DNA from: Terriglobia bacterium
Lineage (GTDB): Bacteria; Acidobacteriota; Terriglobia; Terriglobales; Acidobacteriaceae
Assembly: GCA_021324365.1 (NCBI GenBank)
Contig: JAJPJE010000007.1
Location: 1-64,000, forward strand
Length of the DNA: 64,000 nt
Direction of reading: 5' to 3'
Each line of letters opens with the position of its first letter. The first letter of the stretch is position 1. The notes below the pieces were generated by a model. That model did no database searches and was not told where the DNA came from. It saw nothing but the letters and a program-made list of their open reading frames with translations. Both the position numbers and the translations under genes were made by a program. Below, in pieces: positions 26,534 through 35,993 of this stretch.

Positions 26534-28144
26534 TTAGTCCGCCGCCACCGTCGCTGCCCCCGCGTACTCCTCGTAAGTGCCCTTGAAGTCTTCAATCGCG
26601 CCATTCTCAAAGTGCCAGATACGCGTCGCGACTTCGTCAATGAGGTCGTGATCGTGTGTTACCAGCAGCACCGTGCCTTCATATCGTTGAATTGCGATGT
26701 TTAGCGCGTTAATGGACTCGAGATCGAGATGGTTCGTAGGCTCGTCAAGCACCAGTACATTGGGTTTCTGCAGCATCAGCTTGCAGAAAAGCAGCCGAGC
26801 GGCCTCGCCGCCGGATAACGCCTCTGTAGGCTTTAGTCCCTCTTCCCCGCTGAAGAGCATCTGCCCGAGCAGGCCCCGGATCTCTTCCTTCGAGGCTTTT
26901 GGATCGAAGTGGTGCAGCCACTCGGCGGCGGTTGTCCCCTTCTCGATGAAAGCCGTGTGGTCCTGAGCGAAGTAGCCGATCTGCGCTTCGTGTCCCCACT
27001 TCACGGAACCTGAGTCGATGGCATCTTCCAACCGCGGCATTCCGGGTGCGCTTGCCAGGAGTGCCCTGAGCAGCGTTGTCTTTCCCTGGCCGTTACGGCC
27101 CATCAAGCAGACCTTTTCTCCACGAATGAGAGATGCCGTAAAGCCGTTGATAACCTGATGATCGCCGTAAGCCTTGCTCACCCGCTCGAATTCCAGGATG
27201 TGCTTGCCAGAAGGCCGCGCCTGATCAAAGCGAATGTATGGACGTTGAATGTTTGACCGCGCCAGTTCGCTCGTCTGCAGCCGTTCCACTTCCTTCTTTC
27301 GCGACATCACCTGGCTCGAACGCGTTCCGGCTGAGAACCGCGCGATGAATTCGTTCAGCTGGGCAATCTTCTTCTCACGTTGCGCGTTCTCGGCCTCGAG
27401 TCGTGCGCGGATCTGCGTCTTCTGCAGGACCATATCGTCGTAGCCGCCGGTATAGGTGATGATTGTCTCGTAGTCGATGTCGGCGATGTGCGTGCACACG
27501 TTGTTCAGAAAATGCCGATCGTGCGAGATCACGATCAGCGTGCCCTCGTAGTGATTCAGGAATTCCTGCAGCCAGTGAATCGAATCGAGGTCAAGATAGT
27601 TTGTGGGCTCGTCGAGCAGCAGCGCCTGCGGCTTGCCGAACAGTGCTTGCGCCAGCAGCACGCGGACCTTCTGGCCGCCCTGGAGCTCGCTCATCTTGCG
27701 CGCGTGGAATTCGTCCGGAATGTCGAGCCCCTGCAGCAGAACGGCCGCGTCGGATTCGGCGGTGTAGCCGTCTTCGTCGCCAACAATGCCTTCCAATTCG
27801 CCCAGTCGGATCCCGTCTTCATCGGTCAGTTCCGGCTTCGCATAAATCTGCTCACGCTCCTCCAGTACCGACCACAGTCTCTGATTGCCCATGATGACGG
27901 TGTCGATCACACGGAAAGCATCGAACGCATATTGATCCTGCCGCAGCACACCCAGCTTCTTCGGTCGAACGACGGTTCCCTTCTGCGGATCCAGTTCCCC
28001 GGTGAGCAGCTTCATGAACGTGGATTTTCCTGAGCCATTCGGACCGGTAAGGCCGTAGCGGCGTCCTGCGGTGAACGTCGTCGACACATCTTCGAAGAGC
28101 AGTTTTGCGCCGTAGCGCATGCTGACGTTACTGACAGAAATCAT
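26534..28144 (-). CDS. ybiT: ABC-F ATPase, YbiT type
   Basis: ABC-F proteins are soluble twin ATPases that act on the ribosome. The 536-residue protein has two nucleotide-binding domains (Walker A GPNGSGKST near 36 and GRNGQGKTT near 350; signatures LQGGQKVR and LSGGEAARLL; Walker B LLLDEPTNYLD and LVLDEPTNHLD), with a charged linker between. ISHDRHFLNNVCTHIADIDY and MSRKKEVERL match the YbiT subgroup rather than EttA or Uup. Targets and antibiotic links cannot be read from the sequence. Confidence 0.92.
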   Translation of the reverse strand: MISVSNVSMRYGAKLLFEDVSTTFTAGRRYGLTGPNGSGKSTFMKLLTGELDPQKGTVVRPKKLGVLRQDQYAFDAFRVIDTVIMGNQRLWSVLEEREQIYAKPELTDEDGIRLGELEGIVGDEDGYTAESDAAVLLQGLDIPDEFHARKMSELQGGQKVRVLLAQALFGKPQALLLDEPTNYLDLDSIHWLQEFLNHYEGTLIVISHDRHFLNNVCTHIADIDYETIITYTGGYDDMVLQKTQIRARLEAENAQREKKIAQLNEFIARFSAGTRSSQVMSRKKEVERLQTSELARSNIQRPYIRFDQARPSGKHILEFERVSKAYGDHQVINGFTASLIRGEKVCLMGRNGQGKTTLLRALLASAPGMPRLEDAIDSGSVKWGHEAQIGYFAQDHTAFIEKGTTAAEWLHHFDPKASKEEIRGLLGQMLFSGEEGLKPTEALSGGEAARLLFCKLMLQKPNVLVLDEPTNHLDLESINALNIAIQRYEGTVLLVTHDHDLIDEVATRIWHFENGAIEDFKGTYEEYAGAATVAAD

Positions 28145-28252
28145 GCGTTGCCTGTTCTATTTGATCTGGAGGGGTTCTTCGAACGAAAGCCACGGAGGCA
28201 GAAACGTGAATGTATCCCCGCTGCTTCTATTTTAGCAGTGAAGGCCGTATTA

Positions 28253-28798
28253 CTAGCGCAATGCGCATTTCCAAAGATAGAGGCACTTCAGAGAGCGGAA
28301 TCTGATCAGATCAGAAGACGGATCACACAGGCATATATGGAGCGTACTAAGCACGATTCGCATCTCTGCTCGGCCCTGATCAATGGTTTGTGGTTTCTGA
28401 TCGACGTGAACGGGAGCGTTGAAGGCCGTGCAGCAATCGCCCTCATAATTCAGTTCGAACACGTACACAAGCGAGTATTGAAGAGCAGCCGTGCAGTTCT
28501 GGCACTCGAAGCGAGACTTCATCGCACTTTCCAGTGCCGCTTGCTTGAGCATCGGATGGCCACTAACTACTTCGGCCGAGCTTGAACCGTCCGGCTGAAC
28601 CGTAACAACCACCCGCACCTTTCCGTCAACGTTGGCTTGCCGGGCAAGAGGAGGATAGATGGGATCGCCCAACTCAACGAGAACAGCATGTGGAGTTAGA
28701 TCTGTGGTTGCTGCCCCGCGATCAGTATCTTGTGCACTGGCGCAGAGGAGTCCCGTCAACACGATCAAGAGCGACGAGATTAGACAGAGGCGATCCAA
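28253..28798 (-). CDS. TonB-domain periplasmic protein
   Basis: The 181-residue protein has a signal peptide (ending near LLCASA) and a TonB C-terminal domain at about 45-115 (DPIYPPLARQANVDGKVRVV, then VTVQPDGSSSAEVVSGHPML). It lacks the proline-rich spacer and membrane anchor of a true TonB, so it may be a free periplasmic TonB-like domain. The last 60 residues are cysteine-rich and of unknown type. It lies between ybiT and the ccm genes on the same strand. Confidence 0.72.
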   Translation of the reverse strand: MDRLCLISSLLIVLTGLLCASAQDTDRGAATTDLTPHAVLVELGDPIYPPLARQANVDGKVRVVVTVQPDGSSSAEVVSGHPMLKQAALESAMKSRFECQNCTAALQYSLVYVFELNYEGDCCTAFNAPVHVDQKPQTIDQGRAEMRIVLSTLHICLCDPSSDLIRFRSLKCLYLWKCALR

Positions 28799-28851
28799 AG
28801 GCGGACTCTACACCTAGAGTGCAAGTCTGCCAAGATGCCGAAAGAACTGCC

Positions 28852-28971
28852 TTACTCCCGTTCCAGGTCCTTGATATCATCCCGCAGCTTGTTGAATCCG
28901 CGCGTCAGGATAACCAGGTACACGATGTGGACTGCCCAGGTAATCCCGAACGCGGCATAAAGAAATTTCAT
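28852..28971 (-). CDS. ccmD: Heme exporter subunit CcmD-like protein (39 aa)
   Basis: The ATG at 28971 overlaps the stop of ccmC by 4 bp. The 39-residue peptide has one membrane helix (FLYAAFGITWAVHIVYLVIL) and a charged tail, as CcmD does. CcmD helps release holo-CcmE from the CcmABC complex. The call rests on size, topology and position, since sequence conservation in CcmD is weak. Confidence 0.75.
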   Translation of the reverse strand: MKFLYAAFGITWAVHIVYLVILTRGFNKLRDDIKDLERE

Positions 28972-29669
28972 CGGCTCGACCTCGCCTCCTGATGCAGCAG
29001 CGATTTCATCGCGTGCGCTTCGTCTACTTTCTGCCGGGTGCGTTCCAGCGAATAGCGTATCCAAACCAGCAGTGCGCCGTAACAGGTAAACGCAAGCAGG
29101 TTAATGAGGAACGCATGCATCATTCGCGGATCAATGCCTGAGTCCGCTCCACCCGCAAACACCGGCTTGGGATGTTGTGTTCGAAACCAGCGGATCGCCA
29201 TGAACACGAACACCGCGTCGATACAACCGAAAATCGCGAACGACGCGGCCAGAACCGGATTCGGCCCACCGGTCGAGAGTTTCCGCAGCATCAGGTAACC
29301 CACATAGATCAACCAAAGCACCAGTGTGCTCGTCAGCCGTGCGTCCCACGTCCACCAGATGCCCCATACCGGCCGCGCCCAGATCGGCCCGGTAAGCAGC
29401 ACCACGGTACAGAACACAACGCCCACTTCGGCCGTTGCCACCGCGAACGCGTCTATCGCGGCTTTTCGATTGACAAGGTAAATAATGGAGGCAAGGAAGT
29501 TAAGTGGAAAGCACAACTCCATCACCCATGCGTTAGGGACGTGGTAGTAGAAAATGCGCTGCACCTGGCCCATGGTCGCTTCCGTCGGGGCACCCACCAA
29601 AGCCTGGTACAGACCCCATGAAAGGAGAACAAAAGTGAGTAGAGCAAAAATAGCAAATTTCGATTTCAT
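28968..29669 (-). CDS. ccmC: Cytochrome c maturation heme-handling protein CcmC
   Basis: The 233-residue inner-membrane protein has six helices and the tryptophan-rich heme-binding loop WGIWWTWDARLTSTLVLWLI, plus conserved histidines (FYYHVPNAWVMELCF). CcmC presents heme to CcmE in system I. It overlaps ccmB upstream and ccmD downstream by 4 bp each, so the three are translationally coupled. Confidence 0.93.
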   Translation of the reverse strand: MKSKFAIFALLTFVLLSWGLYQALVGAPTEATMGQVQRIFYYHVPNAWVMELCFPLNFLASIIYLVNRKAAIDAFAVATAEVGVVFCTVVLLTGPIWARPVWGIWWTWDARLTSTLVLWLIYVGYLMLRKLSTGGPNPVLAASFAIFGCIDAVFVFMAIRWFRTQHPKPVFAGGADSGIDPRMMHAFLINLLAFTCYGALLVWIRYSLERTRQKVDEAHAMKSLLHQEARSSR

Positions 29670-30340
29670 TCAGCTTGCAACACCGTTTCGAAGAGAAATA
29701 GTCCCAGGAGCGTGAATACCACATCGTACACCGCGAGGAATACCAGCGACAGGTGCGCCGACCCTTCTCCGGTCAGAGTAGATGTAGTCGCGCCAACCAT
29801 GGCCAGTAGCGCGGGAATCGAGATGGGAAAAAGAATTAAGGGCAACAGAACTTCTCGGCTGCGCGTGCGGATCGACATCGCTCCAAAGAACGTCCCGTTC
29901 ACTACCAACGCCCAGTTTCCCAGCACGGAAGCCAGAATCAACTGGTAGACCGGTCCGATGCTGCGCAGGTTATAGAAGACGATGAAAAGCGGTGTCATCA
30001 GGAGTTCGAGGATAGCCACAAACAGAAAATTACCGATGGTCTTGGCCAGGAACAGTGATTCCGCCGGAGCCGGAGATACGCGGTACGCGTCCAGCACCTG
30101 GTTGCGAAGTTCGCGAGCCCAAGTCTGATTCAGTGCAACGACCGCGGCGAACAGCAACGCCACCCAGATGAGTCCGCCGGCGATCTGGCGCGATTCATCG
30201 GCGGTCAGGTCGAAAGAAAAGCTGAAAATAACCACGACTAGCAGCGCAAAAAACAGCATGGAGTTGATGGCATCTTTGGACCGCCATTCCATGCGAAGGT
30301 CTTTGGCTAACGTTATCCGAAGGACGCTGAGGACGCTCAC
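29666..30340 (-). CDS. ccmB: Heme exporter permease CcmB
   Basis: The 224-residue permease partner of CcmA has six hydrophobic helices. It opens with ITLAKDLRMEWRSKDAINSM, typical of CcmB, and contains NQTWARELRNQVLDAYRVSP and LLPLILFPISIPALL. It overlaps ccmA and ccmC by 4 bp on each side. Confidence 0.92.
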   Translation of the reverse strand: MSVLSVLRITLAKDLRMEWRSKDAINSMLFFALLVVVIFSFSFDLTADESRQIAGGLIWVALLFAAVVALNQTWARELRNQVLDAYRVSPAPAESLFLAKTIGNFLFVAILELLMTPLFIVFYNLRSIGPVYQLILASVLGNWALVVNGTFFGAMSIRTRSREVLLPLILFPISIPALLAMVGATTSTLTGEGSAHLSLVFLAVYDVVFTLLGLFLFETVLQAE

Positions 30341-31041
30341 GGTTGCGCCTCCGCCGCTTGCAACGTTGCGGATGAAGCCCGATGCTGTACGCGCTCCACA
30401 ATCCTGCCCGCCGACATATACACGCTCTCGTCGGCAACGCCTTCGAGCAAAGCAGGTTGATGTGTGACAAGAAAGATGGTCTTACCCGAATCGCGCATGG
30501 AACCGAGCAGGCGGGTCATATCGCGAGCTGATCCGATATCAACATTGGAAAAGGGCTCGTCCAGCAGCAGAATACGTGGGTCGTTCAAGATAGCCCGAGC
30601 CAGCGAGAGCCGCTGCCGCATGCCTTGTGAGTACTGCCCCACGCGCCGATCCAGTTCAGGATCAAGCCCGACGGTGCGCATCGCCCGGTCGCCCGTTGCT
30701 TGAACACGAATGCCGTACAGCGCCGCAAAATACGCGAGATTCTCGCGTCCGCTCAACTCGTCGTAGAGCATCGAGGCATGCGCCATGTAGCCAAGTTGGG
30801 GCCTAACGGTCTTCAAGTCACCGCTATCAAGAATGGCAAGTTTGCCATGCGAGGGATGGATCAACCCGGCAATCACGCGCAACAGTGTCGACTTGCCCGC
30901 GCCGTTCTCGCCAAGGATCAGGTACAAACGTCCTGCTGCAAATTCGCCGGATAGCATGCGTAAAGCCGCAAAGCGCCCGTACAGCTTTGAGACTTGCTCT
31001 AGGGCAACCGCGGGGACCTGATTTTCAGAGGATGGAATCAC
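30337..31041 (-). CDS. ccmA: Heme exporter ATPase CcmA
   Basis: The 234-residue ABC ATPase has Walker A GENGAGKST, signature YSQGMRQRLSLARA and Walker B ILLLDEPFSNVD. It heads the ccmABCD run, about 50 bp downstream of the nnr gene. The complex uses ATP to free heme-loaded CcmE. CcmE and the CcmFGH ligation module are not in this window and should be encoded elsewhere. Confidence 0.93.
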   Translation of the reverse strand: MIPSSENQVPAVALEQVSKLYGRFAALRMLSGEFAAGRLYLILGENGAGKSTLLRVIAGLIHPSHGKLAILDSGDLKTVRPQLGYMAHASMLYDELSGRENLAYFAALYGIRVQATGDRAMRTVGLDPELDRRVGQYSQGMRQRLSLARAILNDPRILLLDEPFSNVDIGSARDMTRLLGSMRDSGKTIFLVTHQPALLEGVADESVYMSAGRIVERVQHRASSATLQAAEAQP

Positions 31042-31091
31042 TTGCTTTGATTGTAGTTCGCGGGGGGCTGCCAGTCGATTCCGTCGATAAT

Positions 31092-32669
31092 TCAGCCGTG
31101 GAAGCAGAACGTTTGCCTGGCCGCCTGCTGCTGAGCGCGGCGGAATGCCTCGGGCAGGGCCGCAATGATGTCAGTTGCAATCAGCGAATCTTCGCCCATG
31201 CGCTCGCGTGCGATGTCACCCGCGAGGCCATGCAGATACACGGCGGCGGTCACGGCGTTCGCCTGCGCATCGGGTGATTTCATCGCGTGCTCCTGCGCGA
31301 GCAAACCGGCGATGATGCCAGTCAGTACGTCCCCGGCGCCACCCGTTGCCATGCCCGGATTTCCGGTCACGTTGACCCACACCGTCCCATTCGGCAACGC
31401 GACGAGGGTGCGGTGCCCCTTCAGCACCAGCACGCAATGATGCTGCTTCGCGAAGGCACGCGCGATTCCGATGCGATCCGCTTGAACCTCTCTAATGGAT
31501 TTGCCGGTGAGCCGCGCCATCTCGCCCGGATGCGGCGTAAGCACCAGGAACCGGGACCGACCATCAAGAGCGGACGTGTTTCCGGCAAAGGCGTTCAATC
31601 CGTCTGCATCGATGACCAGAGGTTTCGGGCAGGCGGGAACAAACTGGTGTACGAAGGAGACGGTTTCTGGATTACGCGAGATTCCAGGTCCGAGCGCTAC
31701 CACGTTCATGGCCTTCAGCAAAGGATCGATCTGCGCGACGGCTTCGGCCGTAATCGTGCCCGAGTCGGACTCCGCGACCGGTTCTGTCATCAACTCCGGG
31801 GCGTAGCTTGCGACAGTCGGCAATACGGAACGTGGCGTGGCGACCGTAGCCAGTCCCACTCCCGATCGCAAACAGGCGAGGCCCGCCATTGCCGCCGCCC
31901 CTGACTTGCCGAAAGATCCGCCCACGATTAGCGCATGCCCATATATTCCCTTCTGCCCCTCCGGAATGCGCGGAGCAAGAAACTCCGCAAAGTCACGCGG
32001 CGTAATCACCTCGAGACCCAGGCTCGAAACAATCACCTCATCCGGCGAACCGATGGGTGCGACCTCTGTGATCCCGGGCGTTAACTCTGCAAACACATGC
32101 GCCGGGCGAGGAGCCGTGAATGTTACAACAGCATCGGCACGGGTGCGAAGTGATGTGGAATCGGGCGCCGTCGCATCAGCGTCAGCGCCCGAAGGAATGT
32201 CTACCGCAATGATAGGAACGCCACTGGCATTCATCGCCTCAATGGCTTGCGCATACAATCCGGTAACTGGCGGCCGGAATCCTGTGCCCAGAATCGCATC
32301 GATCAGCAGATCGCATTGCAGAATTTCTCGTTCCCGCAACTCCTCCGCCTTCTTTACGATTATGGGCGCAACTTTCATACGGTCATACATTTCGGCAGCA
32401 TCGCCACGCAACTCGGCCGAATCGGCGAGTAACAGCACGCGAACATCTTTGCCAAGTTCGCGCAGTCTTCGTGCAGCCACAAATCCGTCACCGCCGTTGT
32501 TACCCTTTCCGCAAATCACTCCAATGGTTTGCGCGCCGGAATAGTAGCGAAGGACCAACTCCGCAACGGCCGTTCCGGCGTGCTCCATCAACTCGATGGA
32601 AGGCAACTTAAATACTTCTGACGTGCTCTGGTCGATCTGGCGCATCTCGGCTGCGGTCGTGATCTTCAT
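31092..32669 (-). CDS. nnr: Bifunctional NAD(P)H-hydrate epimerase / ADP-dependent dehydratase
   Basis: This 525-residue two-domain enzyme repairs hydrated NADH and NADPH. The N-terminal YjeF epimerase domain (about 1-210) has GVICGKGNNGGDGFVAARRL and AVDIPSGADAD. The C-terminal ribokinase-like dehydratase (about 225-515) has GGSFGKSGAAAMAGLACLRS, VALGPGISRN, LTPHPGEMARL and NVTGNPGMATGGAGDVLTGI. Full length is normal for the bifunctional form. It precedes ccmA closely and may be co-transcribed with it. Confidence 0.95.
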   Translation of the reverse strand: MKITTAAEMRQIDQSTSEVFKLPSIELMEHAGTAVAELVLRYYSGAQTIGVICGKGNNGGDGFVAARRLRELGKDVRVLLLADSAELRGDAAEMYDRMKVAPIIVKKAEELREREILQCDLLIDAILGTGFRPPVTGLYAQAIEAMNASGVPIIAVDIPSGADADATAPDSTSLRTRADAVVTFTAPRPAHVFAELTPGITEVAPIGSPDEVIVSSLGLEVITPRDFAEFLAPRIPEGQKGIYGHALIVGGSFGKSGAAAMAGLACLRSGVGLATVATPRSVLPTVASYAPELMTEPVAESDSGTITAEAVAQIDPLLKAMNVVALGPGISRNPETVSFVHQFVPACPKPLVIDADGLNAFAGNTSALDGRSRFLVLTPHPGEMARLTGKSIREVQADRIGIARAFAKQHHCVLVLKGHRTLVALPNGTVWVNVTGNPGMATGGAGDVLTGIIAGLLAQEHAMKSPDAQANAVTAAVYLHGLAGDIARERMGEDSLIATDIIAALPEAFRRAQQQAARQTFCFHG

Positions 32670-32775
32670 AACGACATTTCACCATAGAGGCACGGAGACA
32701 CGGAGAAAAGCACCATAGAAAACGGATTACTATTTTCGCGAAAGGCGAACAACCGCCAGACGACTAACGACAGTA

Positions 32776-33777
32776 TTATCTCTTGGATGCTGCGCTGCTC
32801 TCTAGCATGCGCAGACGCGACGGCTCACCCATGGCGATGACATGATCACCGGCCTCGATCCGATCGTCAGGAGACGGATTGAACAACGTTCTGCCAGGCC
32901 CTTTGATAGCAAGGACGATGACGCCCAGTTCCTGACGGATGCGCGAACTCTCAATCGTCTTACCGGCGAAAGGAGAATCGCTCCCGATCAACACCTCTTC
33001 GATCTCCAATCCTAACCGGCTCTCGCGTGCAGTCGCGATGTCCAGGAAATCCAGCACATGTGGACGGAGGAAAGACTGCGCGATTCTGCGCCCAGCGAAT
33101 GTATATGGTGAGATCACTGTGTCTGCTCCGGCAGTCAGCAGATGCTTTTCGGCATCTTCTTCGCTAGCGCGCGCAATGATCTTCAGTTTCGGATTGAGAC
33201 TCCGCGCGGTCAGGATGATATAGACGTTCAGCGCATCGGTACTCGCGGCGGCGATCAATCCCTTCGCATGATCGATGCGCGCTTCACGAAGAGTTGCTTC
33301 CTTAGTGGCGTCTCCAATCATCAACAGCCAGGCATTGCTGAACTTTGCAGCTTTTTCTGAGTTGCTTTCAATAACGACAAATGGCACCGGCTCGAGCATG
33401 AGTTCCCGAGCGACGCTCCGCCCGACTCGGCCAGCACCGCAGATAATGTAATGATCTTTGAGACGGCTGATTTCGCGCTCCATGCGCCGCCTTCCGAAGA
33501 ACTTGCGAAGTTCGAATTCTAGCAAAGCCGAAGCCAGCGCTCCGATCGCCAGAAATACCAACCCGACGCCGGTAATGATGACGAAGACATTGAACAACCG
33601 CCCGATCTGGCTCAGCGGATGAACTTCCGTGTAGCCGATGGTGGTGATCGTGGTCAGCACCATATAGAAGGAGTCGAACCACGACCAGTGTTCGATGAAG
33701 TGAAACCCGCTGGTCCCGATGATGACCTGCAAAGAGATCAGCAGCAGGATGATTCGGAGATTGCGGAGACCTCGCAT
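32776..33777 (-). CDS. Potassium channel-like protein with RCK/TrkA domains
   Basis: The 333-residue protein has two membrane helices around a pore loop, then an RCK N domain (HYIICGAGRVGRSVARELML) at about 108-225 and a TrkA-C domain at about 245-325. It matches two-helix gated K+ channels of the MthK type. The selectivity filter reads TTITTIGYTEVHPLS, with Thr where GYG has its last Gly; this may change selectivity. It is a single gene with no partner transporter nearby. Confidence 0.87.
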   Translation of the reverse strand: MRGLRNLRIILLLISLQVIIGTSGFHFIEHWSWFDSFYMVLTTITTIGYTEVHPLSQIGRLFNVFVIITGVGLVFLAIGALASALLEFELRKFFGRRRMEREISRLKDHYIICGAGRVGRSVARELMLEPVPFVVIESNSEKAAKFSNAWLLMIGDATKEATLREARIDHAKGLIAAASTDALNVYIILTARSLNPKLKIIARASEEDAEKHLLTAGADTVISPYTFAGRRIAQSFLRPHVLDFLDIATARESRLGLEIEEVLIGSDSPFAGKTIESSRIRQELGVIVLAIKGPGRTLFNPSPDDRIEAGDHVIAMGEPSRLRMLESSAASKR

Positions 33778-33849
33778 CGTCTGGCGGATTGTAATGCAGG
33801 ATGGGGAAAAGATTCAGTGCTGCGAGTCTTAGCGCAGGAGGAACTCGTC

Positions 33850-34308
33850 CTACTCCTTGCTGGCAGCCGCGGTCTTCAACTCGGTCATCAGTTCCTGGCG
33901 GGTGAGAATCGACTTGCGTTCCAGCAAAGAAACGAGCGCCTCAAACTCTGGAGTAAAAGCCTGGTTCGGCTGACGGAATTGCCCGGTACTGGCGTTGGTG
34001 ATTCCATTGATTACCGATTGCAGGGCCTTCTCATTCTGGGGCGTCATCTGGGTAAAGGCAATGCCATTCCCGATATGCGGATGGCAGGTCTCCACCACGC
34101 CGTGCGCATACAATTCCACGCGACCGATCGAAAGCGACACCTGGAGTTTGGTCCCTTCCGGCAAAGGCGTCATCGTCTCGACATAGAAACCACCCGCACT
34201 CACATCCGTTAGAGGTGCACGGACAGCGATCTTATCGCCGGGTCGGGTCATCTCTGCAATGCCTTCGCAACGGAACCGCGGAAAACGGCGTTGGTCTTTC
34301 TGGTTCAA
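33850..34308 (-). CDS. PilZ-domain protein
   Basis: The 152-residue protein has one PilZ domain (about 5-105) with both c-di-GMP motifs intact: RRFPRFR and TDVSAGGFYVET. The C-terminal 50 residues are helical (ALVSLLERKSILTRQELMTE). It is a likely cytoplasmic c-di-GMP receptor. It lies 14 bp downstream of the amino-acid permease gene, so the two are probably co-transcribed. Confidence 0.9.
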   Translation of the reverse strand: MNQKDQRRFPRFRCEGIAEMTRPGDKIAVRAPLTDVSAGGFYVETMTPLPEGTKLQVSLSIGRVELYAHGVVETCHPHIGNGIAFTQMTPQNEKALQSVINGITNASTGQFRQPNQAFTPEFEALVSLLERKSILTRQELMTELKTAAASKE

Positions 34309-34322
34309 GCCTTTCCTCTGGA

Positions 34323-35948
34323 TCAGTCGGCCATTACCGGACCAGGCTTCGGACTGGGGTCGGACTCCAAAGCACGCTGCACACGGCTGTGATGGCGGCT
34401 GTAACTAAAGTAAATGACCAGTCCAATGATCAGCCAGCCGATCAGTCGGGCCCAATTGATCCATCCCAGCTTGTACATCATGTAGCCATTGAATGCTATT
34501 CCCAGGATTGGTACCACCGGAACCCAGGGAGTCCGGAAAGGCCGTGGCTGCGAGGGATTTGTGCGACGCAGCACCATGACGGCGATGCACACGATGACAA
34601 ATGCCAGCAGAGTGCCGATGTTCACCATCTTGCCGATGTCGTCGATCGGGAGAATACTGCCCACGATGGCTGCGATTAGTCCAACGAGTATCGTGTTCTT
34701 CCAGGGTGTGCGGAATTTCGGGTGAATATCGGCAAAGAACTTCTTGGGCAGCAAACCATCATTCGCCATTGAATAGAGCACGCGCGTCTGGCCGAGCAAC
34801 ATTACCAGCATCACACTGGTAAGTCCTGCCAGCGCGCCCAAAGTGATGATGTGAGAAGCACTAACCAGTCCGCGGTCGAGGAAAGCCCTTGCGATCGGAG
34901 CTTCAATGTTCACGTCACCCCAGGGAACCATGCCAGTCAGCACACCCGCTACAAGGATGTAGAGGACCGTGCAGACCAGCAAGGAAAGAATGATTCCGAT
35001 CGGCAAATCTCGTTGCGGATTTTTAGCTTCCTGCGCTGTCGTAGACACGGCGTCGAAGCCGATGTAAGCGAAGAAGATATAGGCCGCGCCCTCTCCAATT
35101 CCAGAGAAGCCGAACGGTGCGAATGTCGACCAACTCGATCCCCAATTCGCTACGTTGATGTAGCGAATCCCGAGGCCAATAACGAAGAGCACAACCGAGA
35201 CTTTGATTACGACAATCGTCGAATTAAAGCGCGCGCTCTCGCGAATGCCGATAGTCAGAATCGTAGTAATAATGAGTGCAATGAGAAAGGCGGGAAGATT
35301 GAAGCCGATATCGACGCCGAAAATGTGCGGAGCGTTTACCAATTGATGGGCGCGCTGGATCAGTTCAGGCGGATGCGCCGCGATAATCGCCATGGTCTTA
35401 TCGATGAAGACCTGTGTTCCGGGGACCAAGGAAGGGTCTGCGGCATGCGCCATCTGCTTCGCGATCTCGCTTTGTGCTGTCCGCAGCGCCGTCCAGTGGT
35501 CGTAGGCAAGCCAAAGCGGCATTTTCAGGTGGAAAATGTCGAGCAGTTCGATAAAGTGATTCGACCACCCGGACGAGACTGTGCTGGCTCCCATCGCATA
35601 TTCGAGCGTCAAATCCCAGCCAATGATCCACGCGAATATCTCGCCAAGCGTGGAATAAGCGTATGTGTAGGCGCTGCCAGCCAGGGGAATCATGGCGGCG
35701 AATTCGGCATAGCACAGGGCGGCAAAGGCGCACCCCAATCCCGACAAAACAAATGAGAGCATCAGGCCGGGGCCGGCATAATGTGCACCCAACCCGGCGA
35801 GCACGAAAATTCCAGCGCCAATCACCGCGCCCACACCCAGAGCCGTTAACTGGAACACCCCGAGAGTGCGTTTGAGACTATGTGAGCCCTGCTCGTCGGC
35901 TTCAGCGAGAAGCGAACTCATTGGTTTCCTGGCTAGAAGTTTCGACAT
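34323..35948 (-). CDS. APC-superfamily cationic amino-acid permease (CAT type)
   Basis: The 541-residue transporter has 12-14 membrane helices. It shows GVGAVIGAGIFVLAGLGAHY in the first helix, AALCYAEFAAMIPLAGSAYT, and GFDAVSTTAQEAKNPQRDLP, all standard in the CAT/YfnA group. It is expected to import or exchange amino acids in symport; the specificity is not readable. A loop of about 70 residues after the third helix (TALRTAQSEI through HQLVNAPH) is longer than usual. Confidence 0.92.
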   Translation of the reverse strand: MSKLLARKPMSSLLAEADEQGSHSLKRTLGVFQLTALGVGAVIGAGIFVLAGLGAHYAGPGLMLSFVLSGLGCAFAALCYAEFAAMIPLAGSAYTYAYSTLGEIFAWIIGWDLTLEYAMGASTVSSGWSNHFIELLDIFHLKMPLWLAYDHWTALRTAQSEIAKQMAHAADPSLVPGTQVFIDKTMAIIAAHPPELIQRAHQLVNAPHIFGVDIGFNLPAFLIALIITTILTIGIRESARFNSTIVVIKVSVVLFVIGLGIRYINVANWGSSWSTFAPFGFSGIGEGAAYIFFAYIGFDAVSTTAQEAKNPQRDLPIGIILSLLVCTVLYILVAGVLTGMVPWGDVNIEAPIARAFLDRGLVSASHIITLGALAGLTSVMLVMLLGQTRVLYSMANDGLLPKKFFADIHPKFRTPWKNTILVGLIAAIVGSILPIDDIGKMVNIGTLLAFVIVCIAVMVLRRTNPSQPRPFRTPWVPVVPILGIAFNGYMMYKLGWINWARLIGWLIIGLVIYFSYSRHHSRVQRALESDPSPKPGPVMAD

Positions 35949-35993
35949 AAGGCTAAATGAACTCTCCTGAGATCTGGGCCCGCGGAACCGGTC

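Noticed and set aside
34851-35756. 301-codon open frame on the plus strand
   Set aside because: It mirrors the CAT-type amino-acid permease gene, whose helices and motifs are unmistakable.
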